A stretch of 64,000 bases of DNA, from positions 114,922 to 178,921 of the forward strand of contig JAIUMV010000005.1 of assembly GCA_022565395.1 (NCBI GenBank). Direction: 5' to 3'. A program made the translations under genes and the position numbers. Shown here piece after piece: positions 38,784 through 47,492 of the stretch (its first letter is position 1; every line of letters begins with the position of its first letter). This DNA is from Marinobacter sp. (GTDB lineage Bacteria > Pseudomonadota > Gammaproteobacteria > Pseudomonadales > Oleiphilaceae). Below the pieces are notes generated by a model that was given only the letters and a program-made list of their open reading frames with translations, ran no database searches and was not told the DNA's origin.

Positions 38784-41700
38784 ATGGAATCCACGGAACG
38801 CCGGGCCAGTACCAGACGGCCAATCAAACTTGCAGCCCAGCTCCAGCTCACGCCGGATCAGCAGGTGCCCTGTCAGATAGCGGACTTTTGTGCCGAAGGC
38901 ATGTTTATCCGCCTCTCCGCCAATGTGGATGAAAAGCTGAAAGACCAGCATGCCCAGCTGTTGAGCAATGAACTCGTCATTCGCTTTCGCAGCCCGGACG
39001 CCGGTGGCCAGCATGAGGCCCGGGTCAAACCGGTGCGTATCACTGCCGGCGCCATGGGTGTGGCGTTTACTCAACTGCCGCCGACGACACTGGACGCGCT
39101 GTTCAGCTTGTGTGGAGCCGGTGGTGAGCAGGCACCGGCCACCCTCAAGCCCAAGGATGATCAGGCGGAGTTTGTTCTTCGCCAGTGCGCCCGGCTGGTC
39201 ATCCAGCAAGTTGAACCCCTGATGCAGAATTTCTTCCGGCAGGTAGATGACACCCTGGCGGATGCCGCCCAGCACGCCAGCTCGGATACTCAGGCTAATG
39301 AGCTGATGGACGCCCGCGGCGAGATCAGTGGCCGTCAGCGGCCAATCTGGATGACCATGCAGCGACAGCTGGAGTCGCCCCTGAAGCCCCGTCCTCAGGG
39401 CACGGCATCTGCAGAACTGTCGCTGGTGGACAAGACGGAGTTCGAAGACTGGCTGACCATCAAGGTGATGGTGACCAAGGCCGACACACTGTTCCGGGGT
39501 GAGCTGTTGCAGTTGCGCATGCGGCTGGACAAGCTGGGGGTGAGTAATCGCACCGGCCACCACAACCCCCTGGGGCCGGCGTTGATTTGTGAGGCCTTTC
39601 ATGCCGGGATGCACCCGCTGGCCCTGAGCCGGCACGCCGAGAAGGCCGCATTCAGGGTGTTTGAGCAGGCTGTAGTGAAAGAGCTGGAGCCCCTCTACAA
39701 GGCCCTTAACCAGTTGCTGATTCGTCATGGCATATTGCCGACTCTGGACCTCAGCAAGTACCTCAGTGAGCGCCAGCGGGAGTCGGCGGACACCCCTGCC
39801 AAACCAACGCCGCCCCCGCCCCCGACCCCCAAAGCCACCCTGGCGCCGCCCATCCGGCCAACCCTGGGGGCGGAGCCGCAGCCATCGGTGCCGCCCGAGA
39901 TGCCATCCCCTGCGCGGGCGCGTCCCGGCGGTGGAACGGCTGAAAGCAGCTTCCGGCATCAGTCCATGCAGGCGCAGTCGGCATTTGCAACGGTCAAAAA
40001 CCTGCTGGGCACCCTGGCAGAACAGCGGGTGGCTCATGGCGAAGCGCCTGCTCCGACTTTTTCCCCCAACGCCCGCCCCATCAGTGCAGGCGAATTTCAA
40101 CGTGAACTGCAACGGCTGCAGGTCCAGGTGGCCAACAGTGGCGACCTGCCGGGAACCCCCCTGCGGGACCGTGTCGTCAGCCGTATCGCCCAGGCCAATG
40201 ATCAGGCCCTGACACCGGAACAGCAGGAATCACTGGATGTTGTAGACCAGTTTTTCCGCAGCATTGCTGACAGCCCCAGGCTGGGCGCCGTGGCGCGGGA
40301 GCAGTTACGACGGCTGGAGATCCCGGTGCTGAAAGTGGTCATGCGTGACCCGGGCTTCTTCGACGATGCCGACAGCCCGCTACGGGGTGTGATGAACCGG
40401 CTGGCGCAGTTGGGGATCAAAGGTGGCCGCAGCAATCCGGTCATCGAACGTCGGGTCAATGAACTGATACAAAAGGTGGCAACGGACTTCGAACAGGATA
40501 CCCGCGTGTTCGAATCGGTGCAGTCGGAGCTGGATAGCCTTATTGAGCGCCAGAATCTGGTCTATCGCCGCAATGCCGAGCGGGTTATGGCAGCGGCTGA
40601 GGGTGCCCAGAAGGTTGCTGACTCGAAACGTCAGGTTGCCCGGGTGCTGGATGAAAAGCTGGCAGGCCGTGAAGTGCCCAAGGCGGTGATCAGCCTGCTG
40701 GAAGGGGGCTGGCGTGACCTGTTGTCCCTGACCTGGATTCGTCAGGGGCCGGACAGCCAGCTGTGGCAGGATTATTTGTCGGTGATCGATTCCCTGCTGA
40801 CCTTCTCCGATGACGCCAACAGTCTGGTCAACATGCCGGAGTTGTTGCGCATGATTCAGGACGGTCTGGCCTCCATCTCCAGTAACCACATGCCTTCTGC
40901 GCAAATCCGTGAGGAGCTTAAGCGTTTCCTGGTGCGCCGTCCGGATGAGGAACTGGAACGGGTCGTTGCGCCGCGGTTTGCCGAGGCGGAACCGGACACC
41001 CGGCCGCAGGCGGGCAGCAAGGGTTTGCACCTGTGGATAGGTCGTGCCCAGCGGCTGCGTACCGGTGACTGGTTGCGGTATGAGGAACGTAAGGATGAAG
41101 TCAGTTATATCCGGCTGGTCTGGATTGCGCGGGCCTTCAGCCGCTTTGTGTTTGTGAACCATCAGGGCATGCGGGTGGTGGAGCTGGAGCTGGAGCCGCT
41201 GGCCCGTCACATGCAGCGCGGCACCATCCGGCCAGACAGCACCTACGAACGGCCACTGGTAGACGAGAGCATTGACCGCATGGTGCGCCAGGTCTATGAC
41301 CAGCTGTCCTGGGCGGTGACTCATGATGAAACCACCGGCCTGTTGAACCGGCGGGAATTCGAGCGGGTGCTGGAGCACCAGCTGTCTCGGCAAGAGGAGA
41401 CGTTGTCACTGGTCTACATGGACCTGCGACAGTTCCGCATACTCAACGACACCGCAGGCTTTGAAGCGGGCGACAAGACGCTGAGGTTGGTGGCAGATAT
41501 CCTGCGTGCGGAAGTGGGCGAGCAAACGCCGCTGGCGCGCCTGTCCGGCAATGAGTTCGCCTTCCTGCTGCCAGCAGAACAGGCAGAGTCGGGCGCCAAA
41601 GCCATTATTCACGGTATTGAGAGTCGCGAGCAGACCTACGCCGGGCGCCGCTACCAGTTGTCTGCCAACGCCGGTATCGCGCCACCCTTGCCGTCACTGG

Positions 41701-42587
41701 TGACGGCGGAGCGCTGGATGAAAGCTGCGGATGAAGCCTGCAAGGCCGCCAAGTATCACGGTAATGGTCGGGTGGAAATCTATGCGCTGGATGACCGTGG
41801 CCGCGCCCAGCAGGAGCAGATAGCCGCTAAGGTGGCGGGCCTGGGTAATCTCGACGAGGAGCGGGTACTGCTGCGCTGCCAGAAGATTCTGCCCTTGCAC
41901 GCCAAGGCCCGGTTAACCGCCCAGTACGAAATTCTTATCAGCATGTACGATGATAGCGGCGGCCTGATCACGGCGGCCGAGTTCGTGCGCATGGCGGAGC
42001 GCTACAACCGCATGCAGGCGGTGGACCGTTGGGTGGTGGGCCATATGCTGGACTGGTTGCGGGACCGCAAGGTGGACAGTCGCCGCATGGGTGGCGTGTG
42101 CATCAACCTGTCTGGCCACTCCCTCAATGAGGAATCGTTGCTGGAATTCATCTACGATAAACTCAGTGAGAAGGACGCCCCCATCGAGCGGCTCTGGTTC
42201 GAAATTACCGAGGCGGCCGCCATCCACAACCTGCAGAGCGTGGCGGAGTTTATCGAGGAGATGAAAGAGCTGGGTTGCCGCTTCTGCCTGGGTAACTTCG
42301 GTAATGGCCAGGCGTCCTACCACTATATGCGCAACCTGCCGGTAGATCTGGTCAAACTGGATGGTGCCTTCACCGCCAATCTGACCAACAGCGAGACGGA
42401 CCAGGCGATTGTCCGCTCCATGGTGGATATGGCGCATTATCTGCAGCGGGAAGTGATAGCCTCCCAGGTGGAAAGTCGGGAAGTGCTTGATCTACTGTGC
42501 AGCCTTGGGGTGGACTATGCCCAGGGCTATGCCATCGAAAAGCCCCGTTTGCTGTCAACCCTGGACGAGGAGCTCTGGGTCCGCTAG
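38784..42587 (+). CDS. PilZ-DUF1631-GGDEF-EAL protein, probable cyclic di-GMP receptor
   Basis: A 1267-residue soluble protein. Residues 1-110 look like a PilZ domain (ERRASTRRPIK with the Arg motif, then IADFCAEGMFIRL where Cys replaces the usual Ser). A DUF1631-like helical region fills about 130-790, broken by a Pro-rich linker at 338-380. A GGDEF domain follows (about 850-1010) with LSGNEF in place of GGDEF, then an EAL domain (about 1025-1260). The EAL domain has YEILIS for EAL-R, WFEITEAAA for ELTE, GNFGNG for DDFGTG and ASQVES for AEGVE. Several metal ligands are lost, so neither activity is expected. Binding cyclic di-GMP, as FimX and LapD do, is the likely role. Confidence 0.88.
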   Translation: MESTERRASTRRPIKLAAQLQLTPDQQVPCQIADFCAEGMFIRLSANVDEKLKDQHAQLLSNELVIRFRSPDAGGQHEARVKPVRITAGAMGVAFTQLPPTTLDALFSLCGAGGEQAPATLKPKDDQAEFVLRQCARLVIQQVEPLMQNFFRQVDDTLADAAQHASSDTQANELMDARGEISGRQRPIWMTMQRQLESPLKPRPQGTASAELSLVDKTEFEDWLTIKVMVTKADTLFRGELLQLRMRLDKLGVSNRTGHHNPLGPALICEAFHAGMHPLALSRHAEKAAFRVFEQAVVKELEPLYKALNQLLIRHGILPTLDLSKYLSERQRESADTPAKPTPPPPPTPKATLAPPIRPTLGAEPQPSVPPEMPSPARARPGGGTAESSFRHQSMQAQSAFATVKNLLGTLAEQRVAHGEAPAPTFSPNARPISAGEFQRELQRLQVQVANSGDLPGTPLRDRVVSRIAQANDQALTPEQQESLDVVDQFFRSIADSPRLGAVAREQLRRLEIPVLKVVMRDPGFFDDADSPLRGVMNRLAQLGIKGGRSNPVIERRVNELIQKVATDFEQDTRVFESVQSELDSLIERQNLVYRRNAERVMAAAEGAQKVADSKRQVARVLDEKLAGREVPKAVISLLEGGWRDLLSLTWIRQGPDSQLWQDYLSVIDSLLTFSDDANSLVNMPELLRMIQDGLASISSNHMPSAQIREELKRFLVRRPDEELERVVAPRFAEAEPDTRPQAGSKGLHLWIGRAQRLRTGDWLRYEERKDEVSYIRLVWIARAFSRFVFVNHQGMRVVELELEPLARHMQRGTIRPDSTYERPLVDESIDRMVRQVYDQLSWAVTHDETTGLLNRREFERVLEHQLSRQEETLSLVYMDLRQFRILNDTAGFEAGDKTLRLVADILRAEVGEQTPLARLSGNEFAFLLPAEQAESGAKAIIHGIESREQTYAGRRYQLSANAGIAPPLPSLVTAERWMKAADEACKAAKYHGNGRVEIYALDDRGRAQQEQIAAKVAGLGNLDEERVLLRCQKILPLHAKARLTAQYEILISMYDDSGGLITAAEFVRMAERYNRMQAVDRWVVGHMLDWLRDRKVDSRRMGGVCINLSGHSLNEESLLEFIYDKLSEKDAPIERLWFEITEAAAIHNLQSVAEFIEEMKELGCRFCLGNFGNGQASYHYMRNLPVDLVKLDGAFTANLTNSETDQAIVRSMVDMAHYLQREVIASQVESREVLDLLCSLGVDYAQGYAIEKPRLLSTLDEELWVR

Positions 42588-42617
42588 ACCCGGCGCCTGC
42601 CTACAGGCCTGAGAACT

Positions 42618-43484
42618 ATGTCAAAACGACACCCTATTATTGCCGTTACCGGTTCGTCGGGGGCGGGTACCACCACCACCAGCAATATCTTCGGCAAAAT
42701 CTTTGCCAGCGAGGGTATTCGCGCTGCCATGGTGTCCGGTGACAGTTTTCATCGCTATACCCGGGAACAGATGGCCCGCCTGGCGGCCAAGGGGCAGTTT
42801 GGTGAGCGTAACCACTTTGCCCTGGCGGCCAACCATATCGACAAGCTGGACGCCCTGTTCTACGACTACAGCCACACCGGCAACGGCCAGTGCCGTCAGT
42901 ACGTTCATGACGAAGACCGGACCCTGGTGCAGGCGGGTCACAAACCCGGCACGTTCACCGCTTGGGCGCCACTGCCGCCTGAGACGGATCTGCTGTTTTA
43001 TGAGGGGCTACACGGTGGTGTGGTGAACGAAACCGTCAATATCGCCCAGTATGTCGACCTGCTGATCGGCGTGGTGCCCATTGTTAATCTGGAATGGATT
43101 CAGAAAATTCACCGTGATACCTATCACCGGGGTTACAGTCGGGAGGCGGTTGTGGAAACCATCGTCAACCGGATGCACGACTATGTGCATGACATCGTTC
43201 CCCAGTTTGCCCATACCCATGTGAACTTTCAGCGTGTGCCCATGGTGGACACCTCAAACCCCTTTGAGGTGCGAGACATTCCTTCCGAGGATGAGAGCCT
43301 GATCGTGATCCGGTTTCGGCAGCCAGCGGAGGTGGATTTCACCTATCTGCTGCAAATGATCAGTGGTAGCCACGTCTCACGCATCGATACCCTGGTGATT
43401 CCCGGTACCAAGCTCGCATTGGCCATGGACCTGATCGTCAGGCCCATGGTGCTGGAGTTGATGGCCCATCGCCAGTTTGCCTGA
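42618..43484 (+). CDS. prkB: Phosphoribulokinase family protein (PrkB-like)
   Basis: A 288-residue P-loop kinase of the phosphoribulokinase/uridine kinase fold. Walker A is VTGSSGAGTTTTSN, followed by VSGDSFHRYTR (the catalytic Asp region) and LFYEGLHGG. It matches the proteobacterial PrkB group found near crp, which occurs in organisms without a Calvin cycle; no other Calvin genes are present here. The substrate in such bacteria is unsettled. It is 30 bases after the PilZ-DUF1631 gene on the same strand. Confidence 0.9.
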   Translation: MSKRHPIIAVTGSSGAGTTTTSNIFGKIFASEGIRAAMVSGDSFHRYTREQMARLAAKGQFGERNHFALAANHIDKLDALFYDYSHTGNGQCRQYVHDEDRTLVQAGHKPGTFTAWAPLPPETDLLFYEGLHGGVVNETVNIAQYVDLLIGVVPIVNLEWIQKIHRDTYHRGYSREAVVETIVNRMHDYVHDIVPQFAHTHVNFQRVPMVDTSNPFEVRDIPSEDESLIVIRFRQPAEVDFTYLLQMISGSHVSRIDTLVIPGTKLALAMDLIVRPMVLELMAHRQFA

Positions 43485-43495
43485 CGGGGGGTAGG

Positions 43496-44344
43496 TCAGC
43501 CGGTGAGACGGCCCAGACGGTAGTCCTGCAGGGTCTGCTCAATCTCTGCCACGGTATTCATGACAAAGGGGCCGTACTGTGCGACGGGTTCGCCAATGGG
43601 CTGGCCAGCAATCAGTAGCAGTCGGGCGCCCCCGTCAGCGGCCGCCAGATTGATTTGGTCACCCGCCGCCAGTACGGTTGCGGCTCTCGCCTGCAGGGCT
43701 TCACCGTCCAGGCTGGCGCGGCCATCATACAGATACAGCATGGCGTTAAGCTCAGACGCGACCGGCAGGCTCACGGTGCCGCCGGGCTGCAGCTGGATGT
43801 CCAGATACAGCGGCTTGGTGCTGCCGCCCACCACTGCGCCACGATGCTGAGTGCCGTCCCGCTCGAATTCCCCGGCGATCAGCTTAATCTGACTGCCGTC
43901 CGCCAGTGTCAGCTGCGGGATGTCCTCGGGCTGGATATCCCGATAGCCGGCAGGCTTCATTTTCTCCGCTGCAGGCAGGTTCAGCCACAACTGGAAGCCG
44001 CGCATCATGCCTTCCTCTTGCTGCGGCATCTCGGAGTGAATGATGCCCCGGCCAGCGGTCATCCACTGCACGCCTCCATTCTTGAGGTCGCCCCGGTTGC
44101 CGAGGTGATCCTCGTGCAACATATGGCCCTCAATCATGTAGGTTACCGTCTCAAATCCGCGGTGCGGATGGGAGGGGAAGCCGGCGATGTAGTCGGCAGC
44201 CTGATCAGAGCCGAACTCGTCCAGCATCAGGAACGGGTCCAGGCGGACATGCTGGCTCTGGCCAATGGAGCGACGGATGCGCACACCCGCGCCATCGGAC
44301 GTTTCCATGGCTGGAATAACCCGCAGAATCTGACGATTTTTCAT
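43496..44344 (-). CDS. Pirin family protein
   Basis: A 282-residue bicupin. The N-terminal cupin carries the iron ligands typical of pirins in GFPSHPHRGFETVTYMIEG, then HEDHLGNRG, GGVQWMTAGRGIIHSEMPQ. Bacterial pirins include quercetin dioxygenases and redox-linked regulators. ATG 44344 follows GAGGGGG at six bases. The gene is 28 bases downstream of azoR, a common pairing, and both probably respond to quinones or electrophiles. Confidence 0.93.
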   Translation of the reverse strand: MKNRQILRVIPAMETSDGAGVRIRRSIGQSQHVRLDPFLMLDEFGSDQAADYIAGFPSHPHRGFETVTYMIEGHMLHEDHLGNRGDLKNGGVQWMTAGRGIIHSEMPQQEEGMMRGFQLWLNLPAAEKMKPAGYRDIQPEDIPQLTLADGSQIKLIAGEFERDGTQHRGAVVGGSTKPLYLDIQLQPGGTVSLPVASELNAMLYLYDGRASLDGEALQARAATVLAAGDQINLAAADGGARLLLIAGQPIGEPVAQYGPFVMNTVAEIEQTLQDYRLGRLTG

Positions 44345-44372
44345 GGCTTGCCCCCTCGGTTCCAGGGCGGTG

Positions 44373-44975
44373 TTACACCGCCACCTGTTCAATGGTTTGT
44401 TCGGCTGCTGCCAGAGCGCTGGACTTGTGCTCCTCGCCCAGATTCAGCCCCTCGGCGTAGACGAACTCGACGCTGGTCAGTCCCAGGAAGCCCAGGAAGG
44501 TGCGAATGTACGGTGTCTGGGTGTCCGCCTCGGTGCCTTTGTAGATGCCGCCCCGGGCAGCCATCACGTACACCGGCTTATCAGCCAGCAAACCCTGAGG
44601 CCCGTTTTCAGTGTAGCGAAAAGTCACACCCGCCCGGGCAATGTGATCAAAGTACGCTTTCAGTACGGATGGCACGCCAAAGTTGTACATGGGCACGCCC
44701 AGTATGATGGCGTCTGCTTCCCGCACTTCAGCAATCAGCTGATCGGAATAGCTCAGGATAGCCTGCTGCTGCTGATTACGGGCGCTGGGGTCGGAGAAGA
44801 ACGCACCAACCCGCTCGCCGTCCAGGTGCGGCACTGGCTCGGCGGCCAGATCACGGCGCACCACCTGAGCGTCAGGTGCACGCTCCTGCAGCTTGCGCAC
44901 CATCTGATTGACCAGGCGGGTGGACTGGCCGTCTTGACCAAACGCACTGGCAGTAATAACGAGAATGTTTTTCAT
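44373..44975 (-). CDS. azoR: FMN-dependent NADH:quinone/azo reductase
   Basis: A 200-residue flavodoxin-like enzyme of the AzoR family, which reduces quinones and azo compounds with NADH by two-electron steps. The FMN phosphate loop is ASAFGQDGQSTRL, and VPMYNFGVPSVLKAYFDHIARAG and AARGGIYKG contact the flavin. ATG 44975. It begins an operon with pirin; a 21-base palindrome 90 bases upstream is a candidate regulator site. The usual LysR or MarR partner gene is not adjacent. Confidence 0.94.
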   Translation of the reverse strand: MKNILVITASAFGQDGQSTRLVNQMVRKLQERAPDAQVVRRDLAAEPVPHLDGERVGAFFSDPSARNQQQQAILSYSDQLIAEVREADAIILGVPMYNFGVPSVLKAYFDHIARAGVTFRYTENGPQGLLADKPVYVMAARGGIYKGTEADTQTPYIRTFLGFLGLTSVEFVYAEGLNLGEEHKSSALAAAEQTIEQVAV

Positions 44976-45064
44976 GGTTCAAAATCTCCAAAGAAGCTGG
45001 TGGGCTGTTGGAGTCTATTGAACCGGGAATGGCGGCAGGATGAAAACGGAGAGTTTCGGCAAAG

Positions 45065-45085
45065 TTGTTCAGATAAACTGAACAA
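45065..45085. promoter_or_regulatory. Palindrome upstream of azoR
   Basis: TTGTTCAG and CTGAACAA are perfect 8-base arms around ATAAA. The T-N11-A core (TTCAGATAAACTGAA) fits a LysR-type or similar dimeric regulator acting on the azoR-pirin promoter. Confidence 0.6.
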
Positions 45086-45118
45086 GCCTGCAGGCAGGTT
45101 AAGGTCTGCCTGCAGGCT
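45085..45118 (-). terminator. Hairpin downstream of speD
   Basis: AGCCTGCAGGCAG (45085-45097) pairs perfectly with CTGCCTGCAGGCT (45106-45118), 13 bp with an 8-base loop, 15 bases after the speD stop. Only TTGTT follows on the minus strand, so the T-run is weak. It touches the azoR palindrome. Confidence 0.65.
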
Positions 45119-45132
45119 GTTGCTGGGCTGGC

Positions 45133-45924
45133 TTACTCCACGTTACGGGAGTAGAAGATCTCCAGCATTTCGCGCTTCAGACGCCGCTCAATGGACGCGG
45201 CTTCCTGCGGGTCCAGATCGTCGGCATTGACGCCGAACACGTAGTTGTCCAGTTTGAAGTCTTTCAACATCATCTTGGTGTGGAACAGGTTCTCCTGATA
45301 CACGTTGACGTCGATCATCTGGTACGCGTTCTGGGTATCTTCACTCAGGTAGTTCTGAATGGAGTTGATGTCGTGGTCGATGTAATGCTTGGTGCCGTCC
45401 ACGTCACGGGTAAAGCCCCGTACCCGGTAATCTACAGTCACCACATCAGAGTCAAAGCTGTGAATCAGGTAGTTCAACACCTTCAGCGGTGAGATCAGGC
45501 CACAGGTGGATACGTCGATATCCGCCCGGAAGGTACTGATGCCCTCGTGAGGGTGGCTTTCCGGGTAGGTGTGTACGGTCACATGGCTCTTGTCCAGGTG
45601 CGCCACAATGGCATCGGGCAGCGGGCCGGGTGATTCCTCGTTGTCCGTGGTGCCGCTGGTGACTTCGTGCTCGGCGATCAGCATGGTCACAGACGCACCG
45701 TGAGGATCGTAATCCTGGCGGGCAATATTGAGGATATTGGCGCCGATGATCTTGACCACGTCAGACAGGATCTGGGTCAGACGCTCAGCGTTGTACATTT
45801 CATCGATGTAGTCGATGTAGGCCTTACGCTGCTCTTCGGTCTGCGCATAACAGATGTCGTAAATGTTGAAGCTCAGCGATTTGGTCAGGTTGTTAAAACC
45901 ATGGAGTTGAAGTTTGGATTCCAT
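45133..45924 (-). CDS. speD: S-adenosylmethionine decarboxylase proenzyme
   Basis: A 263-residue E. coli-type (class 1A) proenzyme. It self-cleaves between Lys112 and Ser113 in [18 protein letters not shown] to make the pyruvoyl cofactor, and the product donates aminopropyl groups for spermidine. Length and site match E. coli SpeD. No speE is adjacent. In P. aeruginosa speD is also near the OsmC and vfr genes. Confidence 0.95.
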   Translation of the reverse strand: MESKLQLHGFNNLTKSLSFNIYDICYAQTEEQRKAYIDYIDEMYNAERLTQILSDVVKIIGANILNIARQDYDPHGASVTMLIAEHEVTSGTTDNEESPGPLPDAIVAHLDKSHVTVHTYPESHPHEGISTFRADIDVSTCGLISPLKVLNYLIHSFDSDVVTVDYRVRGFTRDVDGTKHYIDHDINSIQNYLSEDTQNAYQMIDVNVYQENLFHTKMMLKDFKLDNYVFGVNADDLDPQEAASIERRLKREMLEIFYSRNVE

Positions 45925-46162
45925 GATCAGCCCCCCCAGAAATGGAGATGAATGTCAGTACACCTGCGGACGCAGATGCTACCAAGGCCGCCACCGATCA
46001 CTGACCTGGTTGTACACCTTTTGCGCAGACCGGCGGAGAGGGTGCGTATTATGCACATCACATATGGCATTGGATAGAGTTTGACCGGGTTTTTTCGGTA
46101 TTGCTGCCTGCCATGGCGACCTGTGAATGGCAGGTCATTGATTTACTGCGCCTGACACCCCG

Positions 46163-46582
46163 TCAGGCCGACTGTATTTCAAAACTGTGGGTGATTTCCA
46201 CCCCGCCTTTTTCCAGCATGATGGAGGCCGAACAGTACTTCTCCGCAGACAGGCTGACGGCTCGTTTCACCTGGCTTTCTTTGAGGTTGTGGCCAGTCAC
46301 GATGAAGTGCAGGTGAATGCGGGTGAATACAGCAGGTACGGCATCAGCGCGCTCGGCTTCGATCTCGGCCCGACAGGCAGTGACCTCCTGCCGGCTCTTC
46401 TGCAGAATGCTCATGACATCAAAGGACGAGCAGCCCCCCAGCCCCATCAACAGCATCTCCATGGGTCGCGGCCCCAGGTTGCGGCCGCCATGGTCCGGTG
46501 GGCCATCCATCTGTACCGTGTGGCCGCTGCCGCTGGTGGCTTTGAAGCTGGCGTCGCCCGCCCATTCGATGGTTGTTTTCAT
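46163..46582 (-). CDS. OsmC/Ohr family protein (YhfA-like)
   Basis: A 139-residue OsmC-fold protein. The two reactive cysteines are in MGLGGCSSFDV and AEKYCSASIML, as in peroxidase members of the family. The GPRPMEMLLMGLGGC stretch and the position next to crp match E. coli YhfA, whose own function is unclear. It is divergent from crp. Confidence 0.92.
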   Translation of the reverse strand: MKTTIEWAGDASFKATSGSGHTVQMDGPPDHGGRNLGPRPMEMLLMGLGGCSSFDVMSILQKSRQEVTACRAEIEAERADAVPAVFTRIHLHFIVTGHNLKESQVKRAVSLSAEKYCSASIMLEKGGVEITHSFEIQSA

Positions 46583-46670
46583 AGCTGGCTTCCTGTAAAT
46601 GAACTGCTGCGAATGCTATCACACCCGCAAACCGTGCCGTAGTCCGTGGAGTGTTCTATACTGCCAAGGT

Positions 46671-46693
46671 TATAATGCAATCCTTTGATTGCA
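46671..46693 (+). promoter_or_regulatory. Probable crp promoter -10 with overlapping palindrome
   Basis: A perfect TATAAT (46671-46676) lies about 105 bases before the crp start. It overlaps TGCAATC-CTTT-GATTGCA (46676-46693), a perfect 7-base inverted repeat that could be an operator or an early transcript hairpin. No clear -35 is seen; a second TATACT lies at 46657. Confidence 0.55.
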
Positions 46694-46781
46694 GGACATA
46701 ACCCGCTGTATAACCTCAATGGACCAGAGGACATTACAATAACACCGGAACTCGCCATTTTAAGGAGGCGCGATCAGTATC

Positions 46782-47423
46782 ATGGCAACCATCGTCAGGC
46801 CGGTTGAGGCAAAGACCAAACACCTTGATTACTTTCTGTCCCAGTGCCATCGGCGTCGCTATCCGGCCAAGAGCACCATCATCTATGCCGGTGACAAAAG
46901 CGACTCCCTGTTTTACATCGTCAAGGGCTCAGTAACGGTCATTATCGAGGATGACGACGGGCGCGAAATGATCATGGCTTACCTCAATGCCGGGGACTTC
47001 TTCGGTGAGATGGGGTTGTTCGACAACATGGATTCCCGCAGTGCCTGGGTCAAAGCCAAGACCGAGTGCGAAGTGGCGGAAATCAGCTACACCAAGTTCC
47101 GGGAAATCTCCCAGCAGGACCCCAAGGTGCTGTATTTTATTGGTGAGCAGATGGCTACCCGTCTGCGCCAGACCACCCGTAAAGTGGGTGACCTGGCGTT
47201 TCTGGATGTGACCGGGCGTGTCGCCCGTACCTTGCTGGACCTGTGCAAGGAGCCGGATGCCATGACCCACCCTGATGGTATGCAGATCAAAATCACCCGC
47301 CAGGAAATTGGCCGCATTGTGGGCTGTTCCCGGGAAATGGTCGGGCGTGTCCTGAAAACCCTGGAAGACCAGGGGCTGGTTCAGGTCAAAGGCAAAACCA
47401 TGGTGGTTTACGGCACCCGCTGA
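46782..47423 (+). CDS. crp: CRP/Vfr family cAMP-responsive regulator
   Basis: A 213-residue global regulator. The cyclic nucleotide domain (about 10-130) has the phosphate-binding [11 protein letters not shown] followed by RSAWVKAKT, as in CRP and Vfr. The helix-turn-helix is [20 protein letters not shown] near residue 180. Sequence and neighbours match the Vfr branch, which controls virulence, motility and carbon genes in Pseudomonas. ATG 46782 is used. Confidence 0.95.
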   Translation: MATIVRPVEAKTKHLDYFLSQCHRRRYPAKSTIIYAGDKSDSLFYIVKGSVTVIIEDDDGREMIMAYLNAGDFFGEMGLFDNMDSRSAWVKAKTECEVAEISYTKFREISQQDPKVLYFIGEQMATRLRQTTRKVGDLAFLDVTGRVARTLLDLCKEPDAMTHPDGMQIKITRQEIGRIVGCSREMVGRVLKTLEDQGLVQVKGKTMVVYGTR

Positions 47424-47438
47424 CAGAACCACATTGAC

Positions 47439-47462
47439 GGGCGCAGCCGCAGGGTTGCGCCC
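47439..47462 (+). terminator. GC hairpin after crp
   Basis: GGGCGCAGCC (47439-47448) pairs with GGTTGCGCCC (47453-47462) with one mismatch, 15 bases after the crp stop. No T-run follows, so it may only partly stop transcription before the MFS gene. Confidence 0.45.
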
Positions 47463-47492
47463 ATCCCCCTCCGCGCACAAGGCTTTCTTCCC

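Noticed and set aside
38781..40112. A 443-codon minus-strand frame opposite the PilZ-DUF1631 gene.
   Set aside because: Antisense shadow with no signal, domain or ribosome site.
42618..43484. Evidence of carbon fixation from the phosphoribulokinase-like gene.
   Set aside because: The protein is of the PrkB group common in heterotrophs, and no RuBisCO or other Calvin genes are in the window.
46020..46060. CRP-binding site upstream of speD (GCACATCACAT).
   Set aside because: Only one half resembles TGTGA; the other half is absent.
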